A DNA stretch of 64,000 bases. Origin: Endothia cerciana. Lineage: Eukaryota; Ascomycota; Sordariomycetes; Diaporthales; Cryphonectriaceae. This document shows positions 10,634 through 21,765 of this stretch, piece by piece. A model generated the notes under the pieces. The model was not told the DNA's origin and ran no database searches. It saw only the letters and a program-made list of their open reading frames with translations. Each line of letters begins with the position of its first letter. Position 1 is the first letter of the stretch. Location: assembly GCA_026119935.1 (NCBI GenBank), contig JALRMH010000003.1, positions 1,092,526 through 1,156,525 of the forward strand. The letters are read 5' to 3'. The position numbers were made by a program, and so were the translations under genes.

Positions 10634-12832
10634 TTAGCCTCGGCCTCGACCGCGCCCGCGGTTCCGCTTGCTGAAGCCACTGAATCCGCCACGACCCCGA
10701 TTACCTCCTCCACCACCCCCACGAGAACCACTTTGCTGCTGAGCCCCTGTAGCCTGAGGCTGACGAAGCTCACCCTGGCCAGCCTTGGGGGCCATCCTTC
10801 CGTTCCGCAGAGGGTAGTCCTTGCTTCCCGGCCGCGGAGGAGGAGGGGGAGGGGGATCCTCAGGCCAGGGGTTTCGGTTGCGTCGAGGATACCGTGGATT
10901 GGTATTTTGCTGTTGCTGCTGCCGCTTTCTGGGATTCGACGAGGCCGGTGCCGACGTTGCTGGAGCGCCACCAAAACTGATGTTCGATGCTATCTGAATC
11001 TTACCGGTAGGCTTCTTGGCGGGGTGAGGCCCGGTACCTCGGACGAGAGTATCCGTATGATCCTCGTCGTCGCTCTCTTCGTAGACGACATGTGACTGTG
11101 GCTTGATGCTGCGGCCGGGAATGACGGGCTTCGAGACGGTTGGTGGAGGGGGGAGAGGGTTCTTGAACGCAAGAGCCTCCTCGGTGCTTGCGGGGTCGAT
11201 GTACAGGGAGGCGGCCGAGAAAGTCCAGGTCTTGGTGGGAGGGGCACTGAGGTTAGCAAGACCACAATCCCCACCGTAGTGGCCATTTTCGCCACAGCAG
11301 TAACAGAAGATTGGGAGCGATTTGACCTTCTTGACGTTGCCTGGTTGAGGGCGGTAGACCTGCCAGAGGCTGCTGCAATTCTGCTCCGTGTGATCACGAC
11401 CCTCGCAGACGGCGCACTCCATCGTGATCTCACCTGGGGCTACCGCAAGCTTCTCCGGGCATGACGCTTTGGTATGTCCGAGCTGCTTGCACTTGCCACA
11501 CCGCTGGCGCGTCGGACACTCGTAATTGAAGTGCGGGCCCTGACAAAACTTGCAGATCGTCTCGGGGCAGCCTGCAGTGGGGTGTCCGTATTGGGCGCAG
11601 GTGAGGCAGAAGATCGCGTTGTCTGGAACTTCAGGATAGTAACGGTGTCGCTCGTCGAGCTCTGCTTGAGGCACCGACACATCTGGCTCGTCGGCGGCGG
11701 GGCCCATTTCGGCGTCGCTGACTTGACCATCGTCAATCTCGTCGTCTTCCTTCTCAGTCGCTGTGCTGTGTATCTGCTGACCAGCGGCCTGATCGCCCGA
11801 ACCCACTTTGACGCCCACATTATCATCATTGGGCTGTGGCGAGTTGGCGGAGGTATCAGCTTTGGGATCGGAAGCCGCGGGTGCAAGGGCAGCAGAGGTT
11901 CCCTGTTGTTCCCGCTCTTTCTTCTTAGCCTCCCTAGCCTGCCTTTTCGCCAAATTTTTGGCCGCCTTCTTAGGATCGGGTTTGAATTCACCAGCAAAGT
12001 CTCGCAAACGGCTGGCTTCGGGGATATTCAAATGCTTCTTCGCAATGGTTTTGATCAATTGAGGCATGTCAGGTGTGACATCACCCTCCATCCGCTTCAG
12101 AAAAGCCTTTTTCAACAAGCTAGGTGCGAGGCCGACCTTGTCGATGTTTACCTGACTCTGGGCCACAAATGCCTCGCACCACTTGACCAGAATCGATTCA
12201 AATATCTCCAACCAAGTGGCACCCATGACGTATTCGGACTTGATAGGATTGATGATCCAATGTAGCTCCCGTTTCACGAGGGGTGCCACGGCCTTTGCCT
12301 CGCCAGCCTGAATGGCCTGCACAAGCTCGACGCGCTCTTGCGGTGTTATTGGGCTGTACACCAATAGATCGGGATTGCCGTCCGAGTTTGAGCCTTGAGC
12401 AACTGCACCGAAAGAAGTGCGCAGCCCGGGTACCCCAGAGGCTGCTTGCGGTAGTTGTGAAGGTTCCTTGGGAGAGGATCCCGAGTCGTGCCTAGGGCTT
12501 GGGTTCGAGATCGATCCCTTACTAGCTCCTCCAGAGCTGATTTCTCCCTCGTCGATGCTCGCTGATGTACCGCCATTCGCGCTGCTGGCTGAGGAACCCC
12601 TCCTGGCTTCCTTGCGGGGAGGGTGGTCCTCTTCGTCCTGCTCTGGCCCTTCGTCCTGCGCTGCGTCGACCATTGGGCGCTTGCCCCTCGTTGCTGGCGA
12701 GGTCTCATCCGCCGCATCGGGATTCTCAGCCTCCCCCGCATCACCTGTAGGTGCTGGACGGGTCGGTGTCGGGGGACCATTGGGAGCCGTCCCCTCCGCC
12801 ACTCCCTCCCTTGGGACCTCCTCGTCGGACAT
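10634..12832 (-). CDS. Air1/Air2-like protein with five CCHC zinc knuckles
   Basis: Air1/Air2 are the RNA-binding subunits of the nuclear TRAMP complex, which adds short oligo(A) tails to aberrant RNAs for exosome decay. The encoded protein is 732 residues from the Met of MSDEEVPREG; the frame stays open 41 codons further (Met at 12955), but that Arg-rich extension looks like leader. Five knuckles lie at about residues 409-523: CLTCAQYGHPTAGC, CKFCQGPHFNYEC (one residue short), CGKCKQLGHTKASC, CAVCEGRDHTEQNC and CYCCGENGHYGGDC. The segment CSSLWQVYRP between knuckles 4 and 5 matches the LWR/Y motif typical of Air proteins. The N-terminal 160 residues are acidic and disordered; a helical region (about 160-280) precedes a Lys-rich stretch. 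The C terminus is RG/RGG-rich. It is about twice the yeast length. No intron is needed. Confidence 0.85.
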   Translation of the reverse strand: MSDEEVPREGVAEGTAPNGPPTPTRPAPTGDAGEAENPDAADETSPATRGKRPMVDAAQDEGPEQDEEDHPPRKEARRGSSASSANGGTSASIDEGEISSGGASKGSISNPSPRHDSGSSPKEPSQLPQAASGVPGLRTSFGAVAQGSNSDGNPDLLVYSPITPQERVELVQAIQAGEAKAVAPLVKRELHWIINPIKSEYVMGATWLEIFESILVKWCEAFVAQSQVNIDKVGLAPSLLKKAFLKRMEGDVTPDMPQLIKTIAKKHLNIPEASRLRDFAGEFKPDPKKAAKNLAKRQAREAKKKEREQQGTSAALAPAASDPKADTSANSPQPNDDNVGVKVGSGDQAAGQQIHSTATEKEDDEIDDGQVSDAEMGPAADEPDVSVPQAELDERHRYYPEVPDNAIFCLTCAQYGHPTAGCPETICKFCQGPHFNYECPTRQRCGKCKQLGHTKASCPEKLAVAPGEITMECAVCEGRDHTEQNCSSLWQVYRPQPGNVKKVKSLPIFCYCCGENGHYGGDCGLANLSAPPTKTWTFSAASLYIDPASTEEALAFKNPLPPPPTVSKPVIPGRSIKPQSHVVYEESDDEDHTDTLVRGTGPHPAKKPTGKIQIASNISFGGAPATSAPASSNPRKRQQQQQNTNPRYPRRNRNPWPEDPPPPPPPRPGSKDYPLRNGRMAPKAGQGELRQPQATGAQQQSGSRGGGGGGNRGRGGFSGFSKRNRGRGRGRG

Positions 12833-14618
12833 GATCAACGACTTGGGCGGGGCGTCGTCTCTACAGTATCTCCTTCGTCGCTGTGACCGAGGCCTTGTCG
12901 TGGACTCCGCTGGCCTCGTCCACCCCCTCCGAAGCTTTTTCCGTCTCGGCCCCACCCGTGTGTAATTAGATCGGGACCCCTATCTTACACAATACGAGTC
13001 TCGACACGCCGCAGAGATACCCCTCAATATTCCACAGTCTGCGGCGGGGCGAGATGGGACGATCACAATGGGGGGTTGAATAGGCGGCGGGCGCTAAGGT
13101 TGGACGAAAATGAGAGGACTGTGGCCTGAGGTGGAACGAGACCCTTCGAAAATTCACCAAAGTGGCTGAGCAGGGTGTGGTGATTCCGGCGCGACCAGGG
13201 CAGAAATGCTCAGAGGACAGACTACGCCACGTGATGAGCCTCAGGTTCCTTGGGATCGTGAAGGGGCCTGGAAAACCAGGGGAGAGATGAATAGGGGTGG
13301 TGGTTTTGGAGGAGATGTGCACGGTATCTCATATGAACCCAAGAAACGCGTCTCGCCCAAAAAAAATTGTCGACGGCTTGACCAGCTCTCGACATGGACC
13401 CCGGATCGGAACGTGCCTGCCGAGAACTCTGCTGTATGACCTGCGCCGTGCTCCCGGGAGGGCTTGGGGCCGTGATAGTGCTGGAGTACGGGGGTACCTC
13501 CCCTGGCAGGCAGATTGCGCAGTGGACCGGGTAGTGGGGGGGATGTGCCATAACAAGCGAACAACGGAGGAGTCCGCGGACCAGACAGGACCCAGGGATA
13601 TGGACTGTAGCGTGGTACTGGTACAGCAGAGGTGCAGGTGGCATGCTGGAGGTGCAGTGCATCGGGAACAAGCAAGGCCTTCCCCAAGAATGGAGGTCTA
13701 GACACTTTGGACAAATAGGACCCTGCCCTTCTTTCAACATCGCAACCTCATATCTCCACGTCACTTGTTTAAGACGGCCAACGACAACCTGCAACTGATC
13801 GGTCCCGTGTCTGATCGATCGCTGGTCTGCCTCGACTCTGCGCAGCCGTCATCCTTCTCTTCTCGTCCATCGCTACTGTGTGAGTTGTCTTTGTTCTTCT
13901 GTTGTTGCCTTTCCTCCCATAGTGGCGGTGACAAGACAGGCCGACCACTTCTCAACACCATAGCCAGCCAGATCCTGTCTGACCTGCCTGGCCTGGCTGA
14001 CGCACTACGCCCACGTTGTTGAAAGACCCCGCCCCGCGGTGCACAGAGATCCGCCGACGTGCAACACAGGCTGAGTCTAGTCTGGGACCCAAACCCAATA
14101 GTCCAAGGTGCAACTGCGATCCTGTCATCCCGACAAGACACGCAGCTTTTTTTTTTTTTTTTTTTTTTTTGAGACAGCAATAACCCGCCCTCCTCCGGGC
14201 GTCCCCTCGGTGTTCAGCTCGCTTGGTTGCGTCGAAGGGGATTGGCTGGCTGGCTGACCTTATGCTGCTTGCCCCTAGCCATCTTTCTTGAATCGATACC
14301 GTTCTATCTCTTTCACCACCGACCGACCCCTTCGCGGCCACGCCACCAGGCACAGCCCGACAAGACTTCCTCCACATATCCCGACCGCATCAAGCTCAGC
14401 CCGACGAGGCCGACCCGCCCGAGGTCTCAGCATTCCGACCGACCACTGCCCGCCACGTCTTTCTTCCTCCGGTTCTCCCGTCCGTCCGACCGGACGACCA
14501 ACAGGCCTTTCCCCCGATTCCCGACAACACCGGCAAGCTGTCTTCCCCAATCCTCCTCCAGCGTACCGTCTCCTACGACGCGGGCACCAATCCTCCGCGT
14601 CGAGGAAGTGTGTACAAA
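12833..14618. other. Divergent promoter region (zinc-knuckle gene / ORM)
   Basis: Shared upstream region of two divergently transcribed genes. It contains T24 at 14147-14170, about 450 bp before the ORM start, and a pyrimidine-rich, CCGACC-rich leader from about 14300 to 14600, typical of constitutive filamentous-fungal promoters. Open frames of 100-190 codons on both strands here have no recognisable similarity. Confidence 0.6.
14147..14170. repeat. T24 homopolymer upstream of ORM
   Basis: Run of 24 T on the + strand in the divergent promoter region. Poly(dA:dT) tracts are known to exclude nucleosomes; a promoter role here is inferred from position only. Confidence 0.95.
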
Positions 14619-15376
14619 ATGGCGGAACAACAGAACTCGGCCCGTAGGAGGAGGTCTAGTTCGATCCTCCAGGTGTACCACGAGCCCCTCGAGCCTGTCG
14701 AGCAGCTCAGTGACCGCGCCGCCTTGCCCAATGGCAACGCAAACTGGGTAAACGCGAAAGGTGAGGAGGACCCTGCACATCCTGACAGACCAGCGTCTCT
14801 CCCCTCGGACAGTCGACCTGACGGGTCAATGTCGTCCCAGCACCGCCACGAGATACACCCGCTGGCCCATGGAAGCTAATCGTCGAACGTTTTCTAGGGG
14901 CGTGGACGATCCACCTGATCCTGATCATGTGCCTGAAGATCTTCTACGACATCATTCCCGGCGTGTCACAGGAGACTTCTTGGACCCTGACGAATATCTC
15001 ATACATGGCCGGGTCCTACCTTATGTTCCACTACGTCCGAGGCATACCGTTCGAGTTCAATGCAGGGGCCTACGACAATTTGAATATGTGGGAGCAGATC
15101 GACGATGGTGCACAGTACACCCCGGCCAAGAAGTTCCTGCTGAGCGTTCCTATCGTGCTATTCCTCCTCAGCACGCATTACACCCACTATGATCTGGCCT
15201 ACTTTACTATCAATTTCCTGGCGGTGCTGGCGGTTGTGATTCCCAAGTTACCCTTCGTGAGTTTTCGCAGTCCGGGGTCTAGCAGGTGTTTTTGAGAGAC
15301 CAGACTAACAACAGACCATATGTAGAGTCACAGAATGCGATTTGGGATCTTCTCCGGCTTACCAGACGAGGAATAG
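14619..15376 (+). CDS. ORM1: ORM1/ORMDL-family sphingolipid regulator
   Basis: Orm proteins sit in the ER membrane and inhibit serine palmitoyltransferase, the first step of sphingolipid synthesis. Three exons fit: 14619-14760, 14898-15256 and 15326-15376, encoding 183 residues. Diagnostic sequence is NLNMWEQIDDGAQYTPAKKF followed by LLSTHYTHYDLAYFTINF and VVIPKLPF. Four hydrophobic segments are visible at about 49-68, 80-97, 125-142 and 150-167. The N-terminal RRRRSSS (residues 9-15) resembles the basic Ypk-kinase phosphosite cluster that relieves Orm inhibition in yeast (inference for this species). The last exon gives a short tail, SHRMRFGIFSGLPDEE. The start is the first ATG in frame, with context CAAAATGG. 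The introns (137 and 69 bp) have GTGAG donors and TAG acceptors. Confidence 0.95.
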
Positions 15377-17972
15377 GACTTGATTCCCGTGGTCGAGATC
15401 GGGCGTTTGGCTTTGCGATTTCCTTTCAAGGTTGGAGTTGCTTGGAGTTGTGCTAGAAGGCAGCCCGCCGAGCGATGGGTCTTTACCGACTCGGAATCGA
15501 AATAAGAGTATCCTCTATCCCAGTCATGGACAGGCCCGTTTGCGACACGAATCCGCGCTCCAGGCGAGGGTGCCACGCTGTATGAGCTCTCGTCCCTGGA
15601 GCATCCATTCATGTCCCCCATCATGTGCAGCATGTTGCTTGGTTGGACGGCTCGTAGCCAAAGCTCGCGCTATGGGGCACCTGGCTGGAAGAGGTGGTTT
15701 CTTGTTAGGGAAGGATCAATCCGACGGACGCGGAGGGCGAGGCGTTGGATCACAAAACTGACGGGACAGGCAGATTCAACTGAGCCATGGAATACAAGAT
15801 GCAATCTTTCTACGCAGTAGCCATTCTCCACAGGGTGATCTACAACAACGCAGACGGTGCTCAAGGTACAGGACAGGACTCATCATCGTGAAGGGAAACG
15901 CCATACTGCTCCTTTTGCTGCCCGTAAAAGGGTCTCGGTTTGTAAGTTGTGCTCGACCGCAAGAAGGCTGACACAGGGGTCCGGCCTGCCATACCAGCCT
16001 GGAAGGCTCCAAGCGCAACGGCGACTTCCGGGCTACGAAGACAGAGATTGCTTCAAGCCGTCTTTCCCTCCGAAGACGCGATATCAACACTTGCTTTCCG
16101 AACCCGGCATTATCCCATCCTGGTTACAACACTCACTCGCTTATCTTCAACGTACAGAATATCTCGGATCACCTGCCTGGCAGAAGGTGATCGGGACAAG
16201 GCGCCAAGATGAAAAATCCCGACCGTGGCTGTTCTGGGCCACCTCGCGATGCTGGGCGATGCCTAGGTGATCTGGCCCCACCGCGACCTCATCCGCAAAG
16301 CAGTCGAGGTCCCAAGTCACTACCAAGCTTGTCGGCCGTGGTCATAAGAGACCCACAGCTGAACGGGGGCCTGTGAAAACCCTTGTCGACTAGCTCCAAG
16401 TCTACTACTACAGCCACTACCCCCTCCTCCGGGGCCACCACCGGGGCCTCCTGCGCTACCATCAGTCTCGAGCCAACCTCCGCTATCACAGGATACACCC
16501 TACCACAAGTGCACCGGCATACTGCATACTTGTCACCGCCATCATCCTGGTACAGGTAATGGAAGCATACCAGCGATCGTTATCAAGTCTGATGCGTCGA
16601 GACTAGGATTCCCGCCGGTGGAGTCCCCTCAAGTCGTTTGGACCAGTCTAGCCTCCAGTCTGGGGTCCATCATTCTCACCATTATGTCTCGGAACTAGAG
16701 GCATCAATTTGAGATTTGTAAATACTGGAAACTCATGTGCGTATTGTATTTATAAGGACGGTCATGAACGTGATGTTGTATTGGTGCGAGAGACACCGAA
16801 GTTCCAAACGCTGGTGGCCATCTCGGCTGATCATCACAATTTGGCCGCGGTGCGGAAGGAGACTGCCCAGGGAGGAGGGACTAGGGTGGTTAGGCCATCG
16901 CTTTAGATGAGGGTAATGCTTCTGTTTGGAGGTAACTTTGAGGATTATGGAGTTGGAAGCCTCAACAGCGATTCCCCCCGGTTCGATGGTCGAACGGGGT
17001 AGTCTATCACAGCGGAGGTGTGTCTGTCATCGTAGAAGCGTTTCGAGGCTAAGTATAGACATATACCATGGTGATAGTTTCGAGTATAGGATTCCTGCTT
17101 TTTTTGTCTCGTCGTCCGGTGGCCCGTAATGCAGTCCTGTTTTCTCACGGGTATCGCGTGCGAGACCTGAAAACTCCTACCTGCCCAGGTCGAACTGGAA
17201 CAAAGCCGCGGGTTGCTCGGACGTCGTCAAAATACTGTTGGGCGCTCCGATCTCAACAAGAGCCTACCTGATCAGGTCCGTTACAATGTGGTCGCGCCAC
17301 ATAATGTATAATCACCATCACACTGAGGACATTCGGGAAGAGTGTGGCCAGCAGCCGGACTATCATCCCTACTGTATACATTGCGTGGCGTGAGCATCTG
17401 TAGCCCGTACAGAGTTCGAGACCTCGGACATGTCCAGTCAACGCCGCGTTCGCCGAGCTTGAAGCCTCCCACCTCCTGACATGGTGCCTCACAACTAAAT
17501 ATCTGGTAATGGTGTAGTCCTCGTATTTCCGGCCGTGGCTTCGGTCACGTAGAACTTTCCCCCGCCCCCGAGCCAAGACGGCTGTGACGGCCAGGGCCCA
17601 CATCGGAGAAGCTTCGGACGGGAAGATCAAACCCGACGTCATCCCCCGCCTGCGCTTACAGCCGGCCTCGGTTGCGATGAGTTGTGTGAGCTGTCAAGAG
17701 GAGGTGTGTTCTGGACGGCACAGATGGGCTTGCTATTGGCGTCCTCCCTCCACCACTCTTCGATGATACCTCGGAGATCCGCGATTGCTACGAGGTATAC
17801 TGCGAAGTGGTGTACGGCGACAACTTCACTCAGGTCCGGGCCCGCACCGGCTGCTTTGACGGTCAGGAAATCATATATATGGCCGAACACCCGCCAGACT
17901 CCCCCCCTCCCTCACCCGCCGATATACCAGCGGTACCAACAGAGAAACTTCAGCCTCACGCCCACAGCCAAG
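15377..17972. other. Intergenic region, ORM to O-methyltransferase
   Basis: 2.6 kb with no supported gene. A short Ser/Thr-rich frame near 16380-16560 is interrupted by stops and not supported. The last 200 bp are pyrimidine-rich and form the likely promoter of the methyltransferase. Confidence 0.55.
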
Positions 17973-18819
17973 ATGCAGGAGAACGTGCCCAAGCTCTATC
18001 CCAACCCGGAGACGGGCGCCAAGGTGACGGACTACTCCGTCGCGCACTCGACGCCGCTGCCGGAGTGGCTCACGAGATACCACAAGTGGGGGTGTGAGGA
18101 GACCAAGGTCCCCAACTTCCTGACCTCGACGTACCAGGCGTCGATGTTGATCTTCCTGGCGAGGATCGCGGGTGCCAAGAAGGGTGAGACATGCCCACAC
18201 TCACCTCCCCCGCCTACCTGCTGAGCCGGGCACAGGCGCGGGCGATGGGACAGGGGCCGGCTGACATGATAGACATCCAGTTCTCGAGATCGGCGTCTAC
18301 ATCGGGTTCTCGGGCATGGTCTGGGCACACGCTGTGGGCAGGGAGGGCTCGGTCGTCGGGCTCGAGCTCAGCGAGGAGTACGCCGGCATCGCGAGGAAGG
18401 GCTTCGAGGACAACGGCGTCCCGAACGTGGACGTCAGGGTCGGGGACGCCGTCGAGTCCCTCAAGGCCCTCTCGCCCGCCGAGCCCTTCGACCTGATCTT
18501 TGTCGACGCGAACAAGGATGCGTACCCGCAGTACCTGGACATCATCCTGTCCCGCTCGCAGCCCGGCCGGCCCAACCGCCTGCTGAGGGCGGGCGGGCTG
18601 ATCGTGGCGGACAACGTGCTGAGGCGGGGCATCGTGGCGGACGCGAGCGGGACGAACCCGCATTATGCGGCGGAGGTGGAGAGGCACGGGGCGGAGCAGA
18701 GCGAGACCTCCGTGAGGGCGCTGCATGAGTTTAATGACAAGCTGGCCAAGGAGCCCAGGCTGGAGACGTTCCTCATGCCTCTCTTTGATGGGCTGGGAAT
18801 GGCGAGGCTGAGGGACTGA
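17973..18819 (+). CDS. Class I SAM-dependent O-methyltransferase (caffeoyl-CoA OMT-like)
   Basis: Two exons (17973-18183 and 18281-18819; intron 97 bp, GTGAGA to CATCCAG) encode 249 residues, a normal size for this small OMT family. SAM-binding motif I is VLEIGVYIGFSG (about 71-82, rebuilt across the intron). FVDANKDAYPQYLD (about 145-158) supplies the metal-binding Asp, and GGLIVADNVL (about 175-184) the Asp-Asn pair usual for divalent-cation-dependent enzymes. They transfer methyl from SAM to a hydroxyl, generally of a catechol-like substrate; the substrate here is unknown. The chosen ATG has the context GCCAAGATGC. The frame stays open upstream to 17682, so a longer N terminus, possibly organelle-targeting, cannot be excluded. 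It is convergent with the next gene, 131 bp away, and no pathway partners are nearby. Confidence 0.92.
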
Positions 18820-18950
18820 AGGGGGCGAGTGAAGGGGCGGACTTGTCCTCATGAATTGCTGGTGCGGTGTGAATGAGGTATATCATAGAGATGCACATTA
18901 TGGATTACCCATTACTCTCCTGCGTTCTCTGGCCATCCAGAGGGTCTCTT

Positions 18951-20141
18951 TCACAATTCCTGTGCCTTCACCAGGTCCGCTCCTCCTGCATCTTCTTCCT
19001 CCTCGGCCGGGCTCTTCCCACCGTCACCCTCCGGAGCCTCAGCCGCATACTCCCACTCGTCGATGAGGTCCTGCAATGACCGTTCATGTACAGCCTGGCA
19101 GCCGGGCTCGTAGTCCGCGCAGTGCTCCGGTGAGCCTTGCCCCGCTCCCGCCGCGGTGTCCACCAGCGGCGACCTCCCGATTATGATATATGGGCCCTCG
19201 CTGCTTCTAGCAGCGGCCGCGGCGCCGCGGTCCGTGAGTAGACGGCAGGGAAACACGGCCTCTAGCTTGACGAAGGGGGGCGGGCCGCGCCCCGGTGACG
19301 CGCCCCCGCGCGGGCTGATCGACACGGGCAGGATGCGGACGTGCCAGCGGGGTGGCGGCGACGTGGCCGGCCCGGACGGGCCCTCCCCGCTGCCTCCCGC
19401 GCCGGGAGATGATGCCCGATGACTCGGTGGCGGTCTCGGTGCTGAAGGATGTGCCGCAGACGCAGCGGGGGGCTGAGAGTCGTCCCGCCGGGGTGGAAGA
19501 GGTGTGGGGGGCTGCGGCGTCGACGCCGACGCCGACCCCTGCAGGGAGGAGGTCGTGACGCCCGTGGGGGGAGGTGGCGACTCGGGGGCGCGGCCGGTGA
19601 TCGCGGGGGCGCCGTCGTCGAGGCAGCACAGCTCGTCGTCGGACCTGTTGCCCTCCACGATGGCGTCGAGGCTCATGGCCAGCGAGCCCGGCGAGAACGG
19701 CTCCTGCACGGAGGACGACGCGGCCGAGGCGCTCGGGCTGTCCTGCTCGCTGACCTCGCCACCGCTCTGACCGGGCGAGGGGATCACGAGCCGCCGCCGA
19801 CCCGCATGGTGGCTGTGTTGGTGGTGGTGGTAGTGGTAGTGGTAGTAGGTGGTGCGTCTCGTGTCGTAACCTATCGGCTCCGAGGCTGCCGTCGAGGCCT
19901 TCCGGAAGATGATGCACTCCCCCGGTGCGTGCTGGTGGCCGCCAGTGGGTCTGTGTGCGCTCCTGGACTGGCCGCCTCTCGTCCCGGTGATCTCGGCTGC
20001 GAGGGCGAGGGTCTGTTGGAGGAGGGCCCTTAAGCGGATGTATCTGTCCTCTGGAGGGCATCCGTCCGTGTCATCCCGTGGGATCTTGCTGTCCACGGCG
20101 GGACTGCTGGGTGCTTCTTGGGGCTCTGGAGAGTCGGCCAT
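18951..20141 (-). CDS. Low-complexity Pro/Ser/Ala-rich protein, unknown function
   Basis: I do not recognise a family. One uninterrupted frame encodes 396 residues. The N terminus has a short predicted helix (DRYIRLRALLQQTLALAAEI, about 32-51). Around residues 99-115 there is a His/Tyr cluster (YYHYHYHHHQHSHH), then an acidic CCLDDG patch, a long Pro-rich section and RWHVRILPVSISP. A conserved-looking C-terminal block (VKLEAVFPCRLL, PYIIIGRSPLV, SLQDLIDEWEYAAEAPEGD) is more likely to be the functional part. The extreme GC richness also opens long frames on the other strand and in another frame, but those lack a plausible domain. The tail is Glu-rich. Moderately sure that this strand is the coding one. 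Confidence 0.6.
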   Translation of the reverse strand: MADSPEPQEAPSSPAVDSKIPRDDTDGCPPEDRYIRLRALLQQTLALAAEITGTRGGQSRSAHRPTGGHQHAPGECIIFRKASTAASEPIGYDTRRTTYYHYHYHHHQHSHHAGRRRLVIPSPGQSGGEVSEQDSPSASAASSSVQEPFSPGSLAMSLDAIVEGNRSDDELCCLDDGAPAITGRAPESPPPPTGVTTSSLQGSASASTPQPPTPLPPRRDDSQPPAASAAHPSAPRPPPSHRASSPGAGGSGEGPSGPATSPPPRWHVRILPVSISPRGGASPGRGPPPFVKLEAVFPCRLLTDRGAAAAARSSEGPYIIIGRSPLVDTAAGAGQGSPEHCADYEPGCQAVHERSLQDLIDEWEYAAEAPEGDGGKSPAEEEEDAGGADLVKAQEL

Positions 20142-20668
20142 GTTTGTTAGGTGAAGCTATGGTGCATTATATCAATACTCTAGGTGATTCGGATGATTGA
20201 TGTTGTGTGAGCGTTAATGGTGAACTGTTGACAACGTGCAAATTGTCGCCGTTTTCAGTGTATGAGAAGGAGCAACACGGGCTTGACTGCACAGCCATGC
20301 ACATCAAGCCCCTCCCTTCTGAATTCGCACCAGTAAGACATTTCAGCAATCTTCAACGAACAGTTGCCATATGCTACAGCATCGTAAGAGCTTTGGTAAT
20401 TCTATCTGCCTCAGAAAACGGTAGTGATACGCCGTGCCATGCAGTGGTGATAGACCAGCCACTGAGTCGAACTGGAAGCCCAGTCCCAGTCGCATCCATC
20501 TAAGGCTATAAGGGCCAGGTCTGGGATCCCAGCATGGATCCAGGGTAGGCGAGGTTGGAAGCCTTCAGGTCAAACCGTGTAGTCTAGTGATATAAAAGGG
20601 GCACTTATTTTTTTTGGGGGGGGGGGGGTTCTCTTCTTGCCCACAGAAGAAACTGAGGGCAGGCACCC
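20142..20668. other. Intergenic region with T8/G13 junction
   Basis: Short spacer between two minus-strand genes. A T8 run is followed by G13 (20616-20628) just past the 3' end of the gene to the right. A TATAAAAGGGG box at about 20591 lies on the + strand, with no + gene to serve. Confidence 0.6.
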
Positions 20669-21765
20669 TCAGTCTGCAGCCTCCCAGTCACAAGCTACAG
20701 CAAACTGGCCGAGGCCGCCGAGGTTGATATCCCACATCGGTTGGTACATTGACATCGTGCCGCCCGTTTCTATAACATTCCTCCTGCCCAGCCCAGAGAT
20801 GCGTCCGTCACCAGCTAGTATCACCTTCGTGGGGTTCCTATCCTGCTCGACCGAAGCATCGGCCCCGTGAGCTCTAACAATCCACATGTCAATGCCGTCT
20901 CTTGACTCGTCGACCTTCAACTGGATACTTGATCCAGATGGCCTGTCATACTCGGACGCTCCTTTCACCTGCACGAGCCAGTCGCGAACTTCCGCCGCGA
21001 GACCGCCGGGAACATACTTCGCGCCTCGTCGCTGGGGGGAGAATACATCAGGTAGAGGAGGACGATCTGTGGGCCCCATGATTGCTTCGGTGGCTTTGAA
21101 CCGAGGAGCATCTCGGAACGTGGGATGACGGGTTGCAGGCCCGATCGGTGAGGCTGGCTCCGAGCCTGTCATTGGGCTTGCCGGATTCGTGAGAGACTGG
21201 GCGGAGTCCTCATCCTCATCTGCACGTGGTGTATTTGTCACCTCCGTTGGCTCGTCATCGTCCGTCATAGGTTCATCTGCGATACCGCCATCACTACTAG
21301 AGTCTGCCTGTGGCGAGATAGACACCCGTCGTCGCTTGGGTGGCCGCTCATCATTCCCAGACAGTGACCTCGATGCCGAGGGTGAGTCGATCTCGATAGA
21401 CTTATTGATCGAATGCTGGTTTGGCGCCTCGCCTTTCAGGGTATCTGGTGAGATGGGCGACGTGTCGATGGCGTCGCCCAAGGGCTCGTATTGAGTTGGT
21501 CTAGGTCTAGCCGCTGTAGGCGCGGGGGTCGTCGAGAACAGTGGCGGCTGATGAGCCGTCTGCCGGGGCGTTGCTGAGACGTTGAACCGCGGGGTCGAGG
21601 CAAACTGGTGGGAGCCGCTCTGGAGTGTTGTCGGTGTCTGCTTCTGTGACGAGGTGGCCTGGCGCCTGGAAAGCAGGAAGCGCGGTTGCGCTGGTGTCTT
21701 GACGAGTTAGTACCAGGCGAGCATGAGACGGAGGACTGGAACAGCTTTACCGACGGAGGTGCCAT
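20669..21765 (-). CDS. Conserved-looking fungal protein with C-terminal beta-rich domain, unknown function
   Basis: I cannot name the family. The first exon (21751-21765) encodes only MAPPS. A 53-bp intron (21698-21750; GTAAAG donor, a perfect TACTAAC branch point, CAAG acceptor) leads to a 1,029-bp second exon, and the two give 347 residues. The first 190 residues are Ser/Thr/Pro-rich with a basic PPKRRRV stretch, a plausible nuclear localisation signal. From about residue 220 a compact domain begins: KYVPGGLAAEVRDWLVQVKG, then WIVRAHG, ILAGDGRISGLGRRNVIETG, MYQPMWDINLGG, QFAVACDWEAAD. The alternating strands could form an OB-like barrel (guess). Without the intron the ATG frame shifts out of the long frame, so the splice is needed to use that start; a later Met (21481) would give 270 residues. 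Confidence 0.72.

Noticed and set aside
16289..16560. Ser/Thr-rich fragment resembling a cell-wall protein linker
   Set aside because: In-frame stops on the upstream side and no start, signal peptide or GPI site; at best a decayed remnant.
19207..20061. Long open frames overlapping the 18951-20141 gene (minus frame of 284 codons, plus frame of 194 codons)
   Set aside because: Arg/Pro/Gly-rich translations typical of shadow frames in very GC-rich DNA; the 396-residue frame has the more protein-like C terminus and a complete start-stop.
20591..20602. TATAAAAGGGG as a promoter
   Set aside because: It faces the + strand, where no gene follows; neighbouring genes are transcribed the other way.
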